Origin: Phenylobacterium sp.
Lineage (GTDB): Bacteria > Pseudomonadota > Alphaproteobacteria > Caulobacterales > Caulobacteraceae
NCBI RefSeq assembly: GCF_004799515.1
Contig: NZ_SSMX01000004.1
Location: forward strand, 124,001 to 188,000
Direction: 5' to 3'
Length of the DNA stretch: 64,000 nucleotides
Shown: one piece after another, positions 25,150 to 33,756 of the stretch
How positions within the stretch are numbered: the first letter of the stretch is position 1
How the letters are laid out: each line of letters begins with the position of its first letter
Position numbers and translations under genes: made by a program
The notes under the pieces: generated by a model
Told to the model about the DNA's origin: nothing
Database searches by the model: none
Seen by the model: only the letters and a program-made list of their open reading frames with translations

Positions 25150-26361
25150 ATGAAATCCGGTTTCGCACGCTGGGCCTGCGGTGGCGTGCTCGCGCTCGCG
25201 CTGCCCGCCCTCGCGCTGGCGCAGGCCCGGATATCGCTGAGCGGCGGCAGCCCCGCCAAGGCGCCGGCCGTCGACCCGGCCACGGTGCAGGGCCTGCCCT
25301 CGGCAAGCGACTACCGCCCGCCCGGGGGGATCGGCTTCAAGGCCGCCGGCTTCATCAGCGAGAACGTGCGGCTGACGGCCCAATGGTTCTGGGCCGCCGG
25401 GAACGAGGGCCGCAAGCTGCCCACGGTCGTCATCGCGCCCGGCTGGGGCGCTACGGCCGCGACCCTCCGCCAGGACGCCGTCGACCTGGCGCGCGCCGGC
25501 TACTTGGTCATGCTGTTCGACTACCGCGGGTGGGGCGACAGCGACGGCCGGGTGATGCTCGCGGGCCAGCAGCCGGCCGCGGGCGGGACGTTCACGGCGC
25601 AGGTGCGCGAGCTGCGCGGCTATATCGATCCCTGGGAGCAGGCCGAGGACTGGTTCAACGCCATCAGCTATGCGGCGGCCGATCCGATGGTCGACGCCGG
25701 CCGCATCGGCGTGCTCGGCTCCGATCTGGCCGGGGGCCATGTCATCTACGCCGCGGCCCAGGACCCCCGGGTCAAGGCGCTGGTCAGCGAGGTGACCAGC
25801 GCGGACACCCGCCCCTACAAGCCCTACCAGCCGGACCCGGCCAGGGCGATCGCCGAGGCCGGCGCCGCGGCCTCGCGCCTGGCCGCCGGCCAGGCGCAGT
25901 ATCCGCCCGACCGCGCCCGCGCCGTCAGCGCCGCGGGCGGCGCCCTGGTCGGCGCGCCGGTGGGCGCCAAGGTTGTGCGCTGGGCGCCGGTGGAACAGGC
26001 GAACCAGGTGGCCGCGCCGGCGCTGTTCGTCCTGGCCCAGAAGGAGGAGCTGTTCTCCAACACCAACAACGGCCAGCTGGCCTGCGAGCGGGTGCAGGGG
26101 CCGCGCAAGCTGGTGATGCTCTCCGACATCACCCACTACGACATCTACGGCGACGAGCGGGATGAGGCGGTCACGGCCGCCATCGACTGGTTCGACCGCT
26201 ACCTGAAGCCCCCCGGCGCGCCCACCAGGGTGCGCGTCAACCCCAAGGAACCCGAGCGCGGGGAGTGCAACCCGCCGCCCGTGCCTCCGAAGGGCGAAGA
26301 GGACAAGAGCGGCAGCGGGGAAGGGCATCGCGCCCAGCCCACATCGGGCCGCTTCAACTGA
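25150..26361 (+). CDS. Secreted alpha/beta hydrolase, 403 aa
   Basis: Signal peptide FARWACGGVLALALPALALA (cleavage after AQA), then a two-strand lead (GIGFKAAGFISENVRLTAQW) and the fold core PTVVIAPGWGATAATL, LVMLFDYRGWGDSDGR and GRIGVLGSDLAGGHV. The elbow has Asp192 (G-S-D-L-A) at the nucleophile position instead of Ser. The histidine is in MLSDITHYDIYGDERDEAV, near the end of the fold. The 35-residue C-terminal tail is Pro/Lys/Glu-rich and disordered. GAGGA at 25141-25145 sets the start, 48 bases after the proton-channel pair, so co-transcription is possible. Substrate unknown. Confidence 0.8.
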   Translation: MKSGFARWACGGVLALALPALALAQARISLSGGSPAKAPAVDPATVQGLPSASDYRPPGGIGFKAAGFISENVRLTAQWFWAAGNEGRKLPTVVIAPGWGATAATLRQDAVDLARAGYLVMLFDYRGWGDSDGRVMLAGQQPAAGGTFTAQVRELRGYIDPWEQAEDWFNAISYAAADPMVDAGRIGVLGSDLAGGHVIYAAAQDPRVKALVSEVTSADTRPYKPYQPDPARAIAEAGAAASRLAAGQAQYPPDRARAVSAAGGALVGAPVGAKVVRWAPVEQANQVAAPALFVLAQKEELFSNTNNGQLACERVQGPRKLVMLSDITHYDIYGDERDEAVTAAIDWFDRYLKPPGAPTRVRVNPKEPERGECNPPPVPPKGEEDKSGSGEGHRAQPTSGRFN

Positions 26362-26397
26362 CGCGCGCCGCCTCGCGGCTGGGCCTGCCCGGTGCTC

Positions 26398-26430
26398 GAG
26401 ACGCCGAGGCCCCAAGGCAAACTGGCCGCC
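26398..26430 (+). repeat. 33-base direct repeat, copy 1
   Basis: GAGACGCCGAGGCCCCAAGG and the following CAAACTGGCCGCC are found again, base for base, at 26894-26926. Copy 2 is the right arm of the long hairpin at 26822-26914, so copy 1 is likely a solitary arm of the same element. Confidence 0.8.
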
Positions 26431-26468
26431 CCCTCGTCAAACAACCGCAACCGTGCGATCGATCAGCC

Positions 26469-26660
26469 ATGCCATCGCTGCGTGAAGAACTGAAAGCCGC
26501 CTGTGCCGACGTGCGCCGCCAGATCGAGGTCCAGAAGGGCTCGTGGAGCTTCAAGGCCGTCAACGACGCCCACCGGCGTGAAGCCATCCTCGCCGAACTG
26601 GAGGCTGAGCTGGCCGAGTTGGAGGCCGCCCTGGCCAACCTCGACAACAGCGAAACCTAG
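26469..26660 (+). CDS. Small coiled-coil protein, 63 aa
   Basis: From ATG 26469 the product reads MPSLREELKAACADVRRQIE then a hydrophobic-heptad helix AILAELEAELAELEAALANL ending DNSET. It is charged, soluble and predicted to form a short coiled coil; a linker GSWSFKAVNDAHRR joins two helices. The frame is open further upstream, but that part is Arg-rich and overlaps a repeat, so I take the short form. No family recognised. The ribosome site is weak. Confidence 0.5.
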   Translation: MPSLREELKAACADVRRQIEVQKGSWSFKAVNDAHRREAILAELEAELAELEAALANLDNSET

Positions 26661-26720
26661 CGCCCCAATGGCGAAGCGGCCTCCCGGCGGCGACTGGAGC
26701 TGCGTCCACGACAGCCCGAT

Positions 26721-26748
26721 GGATCCCCGCTTTCGCGGGGATGAGCGG
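26721..26748. repeat. Palindromic repeat, family A (single arm)
   Basis: GGATCCCCGCTTTCGCGGGG then ATGAGCGG matches the right arm of the element inserted in ygfZ (51431-51458) almost exactly. Only one arm is present. Confidence 0.7.
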
Positions 26749-26821
26749 AAGAGGGAAACGCGAGTCAGTCCCACATCCCCGAAGGGGACACACCCCGCCT
26801 TAAATCCCATGGATGATGCGA

Positions 26822-26914
26822 GCCTTGGGGCCTCGGCGTGTCAAGGACGCGCCAAGGGCGCGCCGCCCCGCGGCCGGGCTCCGCCCGGTCCTTGAGACGC
26901 CGAGGCCCCAAGGC
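26822..26914. repeat. Long imperfect hairpin repeat
   Basis: GCCTTGGGGCCTCGGCGT (26822-26839) pairs with ACGCCGAGGCCCCAAGGC (26897-26914) without mismatch. After one unpaired base on each side TCAAGGAC (26841-26848) pairs with GTCCTTGA (26888-26895). The arm is about 26 pairs, with a GC-rich loop that can fold further. A direct-repeat copy of the right arm lies at 26398. The 45-base repeat at 26784-26828 runs into the left arm. It lies 80 bases before the glycine riboswitch. Confidence 0.8.
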
Positions 26915-26994
26915 AAACTGGCCGCCATGGCGTTAGGCTGAGACTATCCCCCGCCTTGACTCCCCCGCCCTCATCCCGCATCCCTCGCCTCGAC

Positions 26995-27225
26995 TCTCGC
27001 GGGAGAGATCGGGACTCGGCGCGCCTCAGCGCCGACACCCCGGAGCCGAAGGCGCAACCGCCCCGGAAACGCTCAGGCAAACGGACCGCGATGGGCTGAT
27101 GCACGCTGGAAAGTTCCCTCCCTAGCCTCGGGCGACGGAGGGGCGCCGAAGGAGCAGGGGACCGCGCAAGGCTCGCACGGTCCGAAATCTCTCAGGCCCA
27201 AGGACAGCGGGGGCGCGGGAGGCCG
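26995..27225 (+). promoter_or_regulatory. Tandem glycine riboswitch
   Basis: Two glycine-aptamer copies lie in series. Copy 1 (about 26996-27112) has the opening CGCGGGAGAGATCGGGAC, the conserved GAGCCGAAGGCGCAA, then ACGCTCAGGCAAACGGACCG and the closing CTGGAAAG. Copy 2 (about 27128-27222) has GACGGAGGGGCGCCGAAGG and AAATCTCTCAGGCCCAAGGA followed by CAGCGGGGGC. The layout (CCGAAGG, then CTCAGG-CAAA-GGACxG) is the glycine-aptamer consensus. It precedes gcvT, where glycine binding is known to switch on glycine cleavage genes. Confidence 0.93.
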
Positions 27226-27236
27226 GGTGGCAACCT

Positions 27237-27261
27237 CGGCTGACCGCCCCATTGTCAGCCG
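27237..27261 (+). promoter_or_regulatory. gcvT: SD-adjacent hairpin, likely riboswitch expression platform
   Basis: CGGCTGAC (27237-27244) pairs perfectly with GTCAGCCG (27254-27261). The last G is also the first base of the gcvT Shine-Dalgarno GGAG (27261-27264). No T-run follows, so translational control by hiding or exposing the ribosome site fits better than termination. This is inference. Confidence 0.6.
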
Positions 27262-27272
27262 GAGTCTCCCCC

Positions 27273-28421
27273 ATGGCCGAAGATCGCACGTCCGACGCCG
27301 CCGCCCTCAAGACCACCCCGCTGCACGCCGCGCACATCGCGCTCGGCGCGCGCATGGTGCCGTTCGCGGGCTATGAGATGCCGGTGCAGTACGCCGAGGG
27401 CGTCCTGAAGGAGCACCTCTGGACGCGGGAGCACGCGGGCCTCTTCGACGTCTCCCACATGGGCCAGGCGCGCTTGCGCGGCGTGGCGCCGCTGTCGGCC
27501 TTCGAGGAGCTGGTCCCCGGCGACTTCATCGGGCTGAAGCCCGGCCGGCAGAAGTACTCCGTCCTGCTGAACCGCACCGGCGGGATCGTCGACGATCTGA
27601 TGGCCAGCCGCCCGGTCAACTCCGTGGGCACCGGCGACGACGGCCTGTTCGTCATCGTCAACGGCGCCTGCAAGGACAACGACTTCAAGGTCATCGACGC
27701 CGAGCTGGCCGGCCAGGTGACCATCGAGCGGCTGGAGGAGCGCGCGCTGATCGCCATCCAGGGGCCCGAGGCCGCCGCCGTCTTCCAGCACTATGCGCCG
27801 GAGGCCGCCGAGCTGGCCTTCATGGACGTGCGCCTGATGACCGCCTTCGGGGTCGACCTGATCGTCTCGCGTTCCGGCTACACCGGCGAGGACGGCTATG
27901 AGATCTCGGTCCCCGGCGACGCCGCCGACGACGTCTGGAACAAGCTGCTCTCCGACCACCGGGTGAAGCCCATCGGCCTGGGCGCGCGGGACAGCCTGCG
28001 CCTGGAGGCCGGCCTGCCGCTCTACGGCCACGACCTGGACGAGACGGTCTCGCCGGTGGAGGCGGACCTGGCCTTCGCCATCAACAAGAACCGCCGCGAA
28101 CAGCGCGACTTCCCGGGCGCGACGCGGATCGTGAAAGAGCTGGCCGAGGGCCCGCCGCGCGTGCGCGTGGCCCTGAAGGTGCTGGAAGGCGCGCCCGCCC
28201 GCGAAGGCGCCGAGATTTCTGATGAGGCCGGCGCCATCGTTGGAACCGTGACCTCCGGCGGCTTCTCCCCCGTCCTGAAGCAGGGCATCGCCATCGGCTT
28301 CGTGAAGCCCGGCCACGCCGAAGTCGGCACCCGCCTCAACGTCATCGTCCGCGGCAAGTCCCAGCCCTGCGAGGTCGTGAAGGCCCCCTTCGTGCCGCAC
28401 CGCTACGTCCGCAAACTCTAA
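27273..28421 (+). CDS. gcvT: Aminomethyltransferase (glycine cleavage T protein)
   Basis: A 382-residue T protein: it takes the aminomethyl group from lipoyl-H protein and gives methylene-tetrahydrofolate and ammonia. Motifs include [36 protein letters not shown], then [12 protein letters not shown] with the folate-contacting region, [20 protein letters not shown], and the C-terminal barrel [24 protein letters not shown] at 27261-27264 and ATG 27273 set the start. First gene of the gcv operon, controlled by the tandem riboswitch. Confidence 0.97.
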   Translation: MAEDRTSDAAALKTTPLHAAHIALGARMVPFAGYEMPVQYAEGVLKEHLWTREHAGLFDVSHMGQARLRGVAPLSAFEELVPGDFIGLKPGRQKYSVLLNRTGGIVDDLMASRPVNSVGTGDDGLFVIVNGACKDNDFKVIDAELAGQVTIERLEERALIAIQGPEAAAVFQHYAPEAAELAFMDVRLMTAFGVDLIVSRSGYTGEDGYEISVPGDAADDVWNKLLSDHRVKPIGLGARDSLRLEAGLPLYGHDLDETVSPVEADLAFAINKNRREQRDFPGATRIVKELAEGPPRVRVALKVLEGAPAREGAEISDEAGAIVGTVTSGGFSPVLKQGIAIGFVKPGHAEVGTRLNVIVRGKSQPCEVVKAPFVPHRYVRKL

Positions 28422-28437
28422 AGCCAGGAACCCTCCC

Positions 28438-28806
28438 ATGCGCTTCACCAAGGATCACGAATGGGTCGAGGTCGACTCGAACGGTATCGCGACCGTTGGC
28501 GTCACCGCCTACGCCGCCGAACAGCTGGGCGACGTGGTGTTCGTCGAGACGCCGGCGGTCGGCAAGGCGGTCAAGGCCGGCGACGGCTTCGCCGTGGTCG
28601 AGAGCGTCAAGGCGGCCTCCGACGTCTACGCCCCGATCTCCGGCGAGGTGGTCGAGGCCAACGCCGCCCTGGGCGATGCGCCCGAGACCGTCAACGCCGC
28701 CCCGGAAGCCGCCGGCTGGTTCGCCAAGGTCAAGCTCGCCAACCCGGCCGAAGTCGACGCCCTGATGGACCGCCACGCCTACGAGCAATACCTGCAGACG
28801 CTTTGA
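28438..28806 (+). CDS. gcvH: Glycine cleavage H protein, 122 aa
   Basis: The lipoyl carrier that shuttles the aminomethyl intermediate between P, T and L proteins. [20 protein letters not shown] starts it and [20 protein letters not shown] holds lipoyl-Lys58. [16 protein letters not shown] is the usual end. It begins 16 bases after gcvT. The L protein (lipoamide dehydrogenase) is not in this operon and must be encoded elsewhere. Confidence 0.97.
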   Translation: MRFTKDHEWVEVDSNGIATVGVTAYAAEQLGDVVFVETPAVGKAVKAGDGFAVVESVKAASDVYAPISGEVVEANAALGDAPETVNAAPEAAGWFAKVKLANPAEVDALMDRHAYEQYLQTL

Positions 28807-28820
28807 AACTCGCGACGCCC

Positions 28821-28970
28821 CAGATCCTCCCCCGCAGGGGGAGGTGGATCGCGGCGCAGCCGCGAGACGGAGGGGGTTTCATCCCCGGCGGATGGGCGCG
28901 TGGGCTTGAACCCCCTCAGTCAGCTTCGCTGACAGCTCCCCCTCATCGGGCTTCGCCTGGGGGAGCATCT
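28821..28970. repeat. Palindromic intergenic repeat, family B
   Basis: CCTCCCCCGCAGGGGGAGG opens the element and a matching CTCCCCCTCATCGGGCTTCG then CCTGGGGGAG closes it. Inside, GGATCGCGGCGCAGCCGCGA and TCAGCTTCGCTGACAGC are smaller hairpins. A relative lies at 56137-56302. Here it sits inside the gcv operon between gcvH and gcvPA, so it is transcribed and could affect mRNA processing or relative expression. Confidence 0.75.
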
Positions 28971-28992
28971 TGGACACCAGTGGATTGACCCC

Positions 28993-30327
28993 ATGAGATA
29001 TCTCCCCCTGACCCCCGACGACCGCGCCCAGATGCTGGGGACGATCGGCGCGGCCGACGTCGAGGCGCTGTTCGCCGACGTGCCGGCGGCGGCGCGCAAG
29101 GCGGCCCTGTTCGACCTGCCGAACCACGCCGGCGAGCTGGAGGTGGAGCGCGAGCTTTCCGGCCTGGCGGCCAGGAACCGCCCGGCCGGGGCGGGGCCGT
29201 TCTTCTGCGGCGCGGGCGCCTATCGCCACCATGTGCCGGCCAGCGTCGACCACATCATCCAGCGGTCCGAGTTCCTGACCAGCTACACGCCCTACCAGCC
29301 GGAGATCGCCCAGGGCACGCTGCAGGTGCTGTTCGAGTTCCAGACCCAGGTGGCCGCGCTGACCGGCCTCGAGGTCGCCAACGCCTCGATGTACGATGGG
29401 TCCACGGCCTGCGCCGAGGCGGTCATGATGGCGCAACGCGTCACGCGCCGGGAGAAGGCCATCCTCTCGGGCGGCCTGCACCCGCACTACGCCGCCGTCA
29501 CCCAGACCATCGCCCACGCCGAGGGCATGGAGATCCTGCGGCAGAAGGCGGCGATCGACGCGGAAGCCGCCGTGATCGACGCCATCGACTCGACAGTCGC
29601 CTGCGTCGTCGTCCAGACCCCCAACGTCTTCGGCGTGGTCACCGACGTGACGAAGATCGCCGAAGCCGCCCACGCCGCCGGGGCTCTCCTGATCGTCGTC
29701 ACCACCGAGGCGGTGTCCTTCGGCCTCTTGAAGTCCCCCGGCGAGATGGGCGCGGACATCGCCGTGGCCGAGGGCCAGTCGATCGGCAATGCGCTGAACT
29801 TCGGCGGCCCCTACGTCGGCCTCTTCGCCTGCCGCGAGAAGCTGGTGCGGCAGATGCCGGGGCGCCTGTGCGGCGAGACCCTCGATGCCGAGGGCCGGCG
29901 CGGCTACGTGCTCACGCTGTCGACCCGCGAGCAGCACATCCGCCGCGAGAAGGCGACGAGCAACATCTGCACCAACTCCGGCCTCTGCGCTCTGGCCTTC
30001 ACCATCCACCTGTCGCTGCTGGGCGAGACGGGCCTGCGCCAGCTCGCGGCCCTGAACCACAGCCGCGCGCGGGAACTGGCCGGCGCGCTGAACGGCGTCG
30101 CCGAGGTGCTGACGCCGCGGGTCTTCAACGAGATCGCCGTGCGCATGCCCAACGCCGCCAAGGTCGTCGAGGACCTGCTGGCCGAGGGGATCGTCGCCGG
30201 CGTGCCCTATTCGCGGCTCGACCCGCACGCCGGGATGGACGACGTCCTGCTGCTGGCGGCGACCGAAACCACGACCACCGAGGATATCGCGGCCCTGTCT
30301 GCCGCCCTGAAGGGGAGGATCGGCTGA
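28993..30327 (+). CDS. gcvPA: Glycine dehydrogenase (decarboxylating) subunit 1
   Basis: A 444-residue N-terminal half of the split P protein. It starts [20 protein letters not shown] and has the family's [18 protein letters not shown] and [20 protein letters not shown], then [18 protein letters not shown]. The PLP-binding lysine is on subunit 2, as is normal for the split form. Subunits 1 and 2 form an alpha2-beta2 enzyme that decarboxylates glycine onto the H protein. The stop overlaps the start of subunit 2 (ATGA). Confidence 0.96.
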   Translation: MRYLPLTPDDRAQMLGTIGAADVEALFADVPAAARKAALFDLPNHAGELEVERELSGLAARNRPAGAGPFFCGAGAYRHHVPASVDHIIQRSEFLTSYTPYQPEIAQGTLQVLFEFQTQVAALTGLEVANASMYDGSTACAEAVMMAQRVTRREKAILSGGLHPHYAAVTQTIAHAEGMEILRQKAAIDAEAAVIDAIDSTVACVVVQTPNVFGVVTDVTKIAEAAHAAGALLIVVTTEAVSFGLLKSPGEMGADIAVAEGQSIGNALNFGGPYVGLFACREKLVRQMPGRLCGETLDAEGRRGYVLTLSTREQHIRREKATSNICTNSGLCALAFTIHLSLLGETGLRQLAALNHSRARELAGALNGVAEVLTPRVFNEIAVRMPNAAKVVEDLLAEGIVAGVPYSRLDPHAGMDDVLLLAATETTTTEDIAALSAALKGRIG

Positions 30328-31895
30328 TGGCCATGTCCAACGTGGGCCGCCCCACCCAGCCGGGCGCCGCAACCTCCGAAGGTCACGCCAGCCTGACCGG
30401 CGGCCGCGGCCTGTTGCAGGACGAGCCGCTGATCTTCGAACTCGGCGGCTGGGACAAGACCGGCGTCGACATCGACGCCCCCGAGCACGACGCCTCCGAC
30501 CTCGGCGGCCTGGTGCGCGCCGGCCCCATCGGCCTGCCGGGCCTCTCCGAGCCCGAGACGATGCGCCACTACGTGCGCCTCTCCCAGAAGAACCACGCCA
30601 TCGACCTGGCGATCTATCCGCTGGGCTCGTGCACCATGAAGCACAACCCGCGGCTCAACGAGAAGATGGCCCGCCTCGCCGGCTTCGCCGACCTGCACCC
30701 GCTGCAGCCGGTCTCCACGACGCAGGGCGCGCTCGAGCTCATCGACCGCCTGGCCCACTGGCTGAAGACGCTGACCGCCATGCCGGCGGTGGCCATGACG
30801 CCCAAGGCCGGGGCCAACGGCGAGCTCTGCGGCCTGCTCTGCATCCGCGCCGCCCACGAGGCCGCGGGCCAGGGCCACCGCCGCACCGTGCTGGTGCCGA
30901 CCTCGGCCCACGGCACCAATCCGGCCACCGCCGCCTTCGTCGGCTATTCGGTCACCGAGATCGCCCAGACCGCCGACGGCCGCGTCGACCTGGTCGACCT
31001 GGCCGCCAAGCTGGGGCCGGACGTCGCCGCGATCATGGTGACCAATCCCAACACCTGCGGCCTGTTCGAGCGCGACATCATCGAGATCGCGCGCCTGACC
31101 CACGAGGCGGGCGCCTACTTCTACTGCGATGGGGCCAACTTCAACGCCATCGTCGGCCGGGTGCGGCCCGGCGACCTGGGCGTCGACGCCATGCACATCA
31201 ACCTGCACAAGACCTTCTCCACCCCGCACGGCGGCGGCGGGCCGGGCGCGGGCCCGGTGGTGCTGTCGAAGGCGCTCGCGCCCTTCGCGCCGGCGCCCTG
31301 GTTCGTGCACGGCGCGGACGGGCTGGAGCTGGTCGAGGAGGCCATTGGCGAGGCCGCCCAGGCCTTCGGCCGCATGTGCGCCTTCCACGGCCAGATGGGC
31401 ATGTACGTCCGCGCCTACGCCTATATGCGCAGCCACGGCGCCGACGGCCTGCGCCAGGTTGCGGAGGACGCGGTCCTGAACGCCAACTACATCAAGGCCC
31501 GCCTAGGCGGCGTGATGACGCCGGCCTTCCCCGACGGCCCCTGCATGCACGAGGCGCTGTTCGACGATGCCTGGCTGGAGGGCACCGGCGTCACCACCCT
31601 CGACTTCGCCAAGGCGATGATCGACGAGGGCTTCCACCCGATGACCATGTACTTCCCGCTGGTGGTGCACGGCGCGATGCTGATCGAACCCACGGAGACG
31701 GAGTCCAAGCGCGAGCTCGACCGTTTCTGCGACGCCCTGCTGGCGCTCGCCCAGGCGGCCAAGGCCGGCGATGTCGAACGCTTCACTGGCGCGCCGTACC
31801 TCGCGCCGCTGCGCCGGCTCGACGAGACCCAGGCCGCCCGCAAGCCCAAGCTGGCGTGGCGTCCAGAGCCCGCGACGCCCCTCGCCGCCGAGTAG
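30327..31895 (+). CDS. gcvPB: Glycine dehydrogenase (decarboxylating) subunit 2
   Basis: A 522-residue C-terminal half of the split P protein. Signatures are YPLGSCTMKHNPRLNE, TSAHGTNPATAAFVGY and MHINLHKTFSTPHGGGGPGA, whose Lys binds PLP. The start is ATG 30327, sharing one base with the stop of subunit 1; this coupling keeps the two subunits in equal amounts. Last gene of the operon. About 160 bases of featureless sequence follow. Confidence 0.96.
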   Translation: MAMSNVGRPTQPGAATSEGHASLTGGRGLLQDEPLIFELGGWDKTGVDIDAPEHDASDLGGLVRAGPIGLPGLSEPETMRHYVRLSQKNHAIDLAIYPLGSCTMKHNPRLNEKMARLAGFADLHPLQPVSTTQGALELIDRLAHWLKTLTAMPAVAMTPKAGANGELCGLLCIRAAHEAAGQGHRRTVLVPTSAHGTNPATAAFVGYSVTEIAQTADGRVDLVDLAAKLGPDVAAIMVTNPNTCGLFERDIIEIARLTHEAGAYFYCDGANFNAIVGRVRPGDLGVDAMHINLHKTFSTPHGGGGPGAGPVVLSKALAPFAPAPWFVHGADGLELVEEAIGEAAQAFGRMCAFHGQMGMYVRAYAYMRSHGADGLRQVAEDAVLNANYIKARLGGVMTPAFPDGPCMHEALFDDAWLEGTGVTTLDFAKAMIDEGFHPMTMYFPLVVHGAMLIEPTETESKRELDRFCDALLALAQAAKAGDVERFTGAPYLAPLRRLDETQAARKPKLAWRPEPATPLAAE

Positions 31896-32128
31896 TTTCC
31901 CTCGCGGAGGGCTGGAATTCGCCTCTGACGCGAGGAACTTGTGTCGGAGGCGCATCGGGGTGTGTCTTGGGCGCCATCGGCGGCCGAATATCCAACCTGA
32001 GCGAAATTTAACCCGGACGGCGCCTTTACGTCGCCAAGGTCGGTTCGCATATCAGGTTGGCGCAGCGGCGGTTCGACCTCCCCTTGAGTCGTGCGCGCGC
32101 CCCCAGGCTAGATCCAGTGACTTTCGCC

Positions 32129-32530
32129 ATGCCCTCATTGCGCGTGCAGCGCGCGTCCGACGACTTCGCCCGCGACCTGGTCGCGCGCGTGGCGCGTTGG
32201 CTGCTGCTCGGCGTCGGCGGCCTGGTGATGATCGCCGGCCTGATCCTGGCGCCCCTGCCCGGCCACATCGGCTTGCCGCTCCTGGTGGTGGGTCTGATGA
32301 TCGTGCTGCGCAACTCGTTTAAGGCCAAGCGCCAGTTCCTGCGCATGCAGCAGGCGCACCCCAAGATGGTGTTCCCGATCCGCCGCCTGATGCGCCGCGA
32401 CCCGGAGATCATCCCGGTCTTCTGGCAGCAGTACCTGCGGCTGGAGCGCCTGGTCCTGCCCAAGCGCGCCCGCTTCGCCGGCCGCACCCGCCGCGCGCTT
32501 GGCCGGCGGCTGCGGCGCAAGGCGGCCTAG
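32129..32530 (+). CDS. Two-helix membrane protein, PGPGW-like, 133 aa
   Basis: From ATG 32129 the protein has a polar lead, then LLLGVGGLVMIAGLILAPLP and GHIGLPLLVVGLMIVL, two membrane helices joined by a Pro-Gly turn. The turn and the following Gly-Leu run resemble the PGPGW family of small transmembrane proteins. The C-terminal 70 residues are very basic (RFAGRTRRALGRRLRRKAA). A TTG at 32057 would add 24 residues; I prefer ATG because the extra part is unlike the rest. Function unknown. It converges on the ATP synthase genes, with a repeat in between. Confidence 0.68.
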   Translation: MPSLRVQRASDDFARDLVARVARWLLLGVGGLVMIAGLILAPLPGHIGLPLLVVGLMIVLRNSFKAKRQFLRMQQAHPKMVFPIRRLMRRDPEIIPVFWQQYLRLERLVLPKRARFAGRTRRALGRRLRRKAA

Positions 32531-32550
32531 AGGCCCACCCACGATCCCGA

Positions 32551-32698
32551 GTGTCATCCCGGTTTCCGCGCCAGCGGAAGACCGGGACCTATGAACGCAA
32601 ACGGCCGCGGATCTGACCGCGGCGTCGACGTCAGGATGGTCTTGAATCTCGGTGTCCATAGATCCCGGTCTTCGGCGGAGCCGAAACCGGGATGACAC
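32551..32698. repeat. Palindromic repeat, family A-related (two long arms)
   Basis: GTGTCATCCCGGTTTCCGCG (from 32551) and the reverse-complementary CCGAAACCGGGATGACAC (to 32698) are the outer ends. Each arm folds back on itself (GGTTTCCG against CGGAAGACC). GGTCTTGAATCTCGGTGTCC lies between the arms. It separates two convergent genes and may work as a bidirectional transcription stop. Confidence 0.75.
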
Positions 32699-32704
32699 TG
32701 TGAG

Positions 32705-33196
32705 CTACTGCAGCTTGCCGGCCAGTTGGCCGATGGCGGCATCGATCAGCGGATCCGACTTGGCGCCGGCCAGGCGGGCGGTCAGGACCTGCTCGGCCAT
32801 CTGGGCGGCCAGGTCGACGGCGGCGGCCTTCACCTCGGCGGCGGCCTGGGCCTCGGCGGTGGCGATGCGGCGCTCGGCCAGCTGGCCGCGGCGCTCGATC
32901 TGTTCGGCCAGGCGCTCCTGGGCCTCGGCCTGCATGCGCGTGGCCTGCTCCTGGGCGTTGGCCAGGATTTCCTTGGAGAGCGCGTCGCTGGCTTCCCGGT
33001 CAGCCTGGATGCGGCTGAGCAGCGCCTGGGCCTCTTCGCGCAGGCGCGTGGCCTCTTCGAGCTGCTCCTGCACCTTCTTGCCCCGCGCATCCAGGGCCTG
33101 CATGGCGAGCTTCGGCACGCCGACGAAGACCAGGATCGCCAGGAAGACGATCAGGGCGACGCCGACCCAGAAGTGCGCGTCGGTCAGGATATCCAT
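32705..33196 (-). CDS. atpF: ATP synthase F0 subunit b, 163 aa
   Basis: One N-terminal transmembrane helix (FWVGVALIVFLAILVFVGVP) and a long Ala/Glu/Arg-rich coiled coil (LEEATRLREEAQALLSRIQA, ERRGQLAERRIATAEAQAAA) that forms the outer stalk of F1F0-ATPase. Residues near the end (DLAAQMAEQVLTARL) match the delta-binding part of subunit b. Together with the neighbouring b' gene it makes the heterodimeric stalk usual in alphaproteobacteria. Last gene of the F0 operon, 10 bases after b'. Confidence 0.93.
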   Translation of the reverse strand: MDILTDAHFWVGVALIVFLAILVFVGVPKLAMQALDARGKKVQEQLEEATRLREEAQALLSRIQADREASDALSKEILANAQEQATRMQAEAQERLAEQIERRGQLAERRIATAEAQAAAEVKAAAVDLAAQMAEQVLTARLAGAKSDPLIDAAIGQLAGKLQ

Positions 33197-33206
33197 GGGT
33201 CGATCC

Positions 33207-33749
33207 TCAAGCCCGGCCGGCGGAGACGAGTTCGGCCGCCGTCGCGGCCTTGCCGGTCAGTTTGTCGACGATGGCCTTGGCGGCGTCCGAGGCGATGGAG
33301 CCGACGGCGCCCATCGCCGCCGTGCGCGCCGCCGCGATGCGGGCTTCCGCCGCCGCGCCGGCTTCGGCGAGCTTGGCTTCCTCCGCCGCCAGACGGGCGG
33401 CGAGTTCCGCCTGCGCCTTGGACCGCGCGTCCTGGGCGACCTTCATCGCCTGGGCGCGGGTCTGGGCCATGTCCGCCTTGGCCTGGGCGGCCTGGGCGTC
33501 GGCCTCGTCCTTCAGCCGCCGCGCCTCGGCCACGTCGCCCTCGATCTTGCCTTCGCGGTCATCGATGGCGCCGCCGATGCGCGGGACGATGACCCGCGAC
33601 ATGACGACCAGCACGATGACGAAAAAGATCAGCAGCCAGGCCATCTGGCCTGGCCACATGGCGAGGTCGAACTGCGGAAGGCCGCCGGCGCCGCCGTCGG
33701 GGGCGGGCGCGGCCGTGCCTTCTTGAGTGGCCGGCGTGGGCGCTTGCAT
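33207..33749 (-). CDS. atpG: ATP synthase F0 subunit b', 180 aa
   Basis: A polar Ala/Pro-rich N-terminal extension (about 1-30) precedes the membrane helix QMAWLLIFFVIVLVVMSRVI. The stalk coiled coil is VAEARRLKDEADAQAAQAKA and on. IVPRIGGAIDDREGKIEGDV directly after the helix is the b' signature. It lies 7 bases after the c-subunit gene. The symbol atpG for b' follows photosynthetic and alphaproteobacterial usage; atpF2 is also used. Confidence 0.92.
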   Translation of the reverse strand: MQAPTPATQEGTAAPAPDGGAGGLPQFDLAMWPGQMAWLLIFFVIVLVVMSRVIVPRIGGAIDDREGKIEGDVAEARRLKDEADAQAAQAKADMAQTRAQAMKVAQDARSKAQAELAARLAAEEAKLAEAGAAAEARIAAARTAAMGAVGSIASDAAKAIVDKLTGKAATAAELVSAGRA

Positions 33750-33756
33750 CGGGAGC

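Noticed and set aside
24556..26415. 619-codon minus-strand frame across the channel pair and hydrolase
   Set aside because: Composition is random-like (R, G, A, H), with no motif, and it crosses three well-supported features on the other strand.
28879..30372. Long minus-strand frame opposite gcvPA
   Set aside because: Shadow of gcvPA; the plus-strand product has clear family motifs, the reverse one has none.
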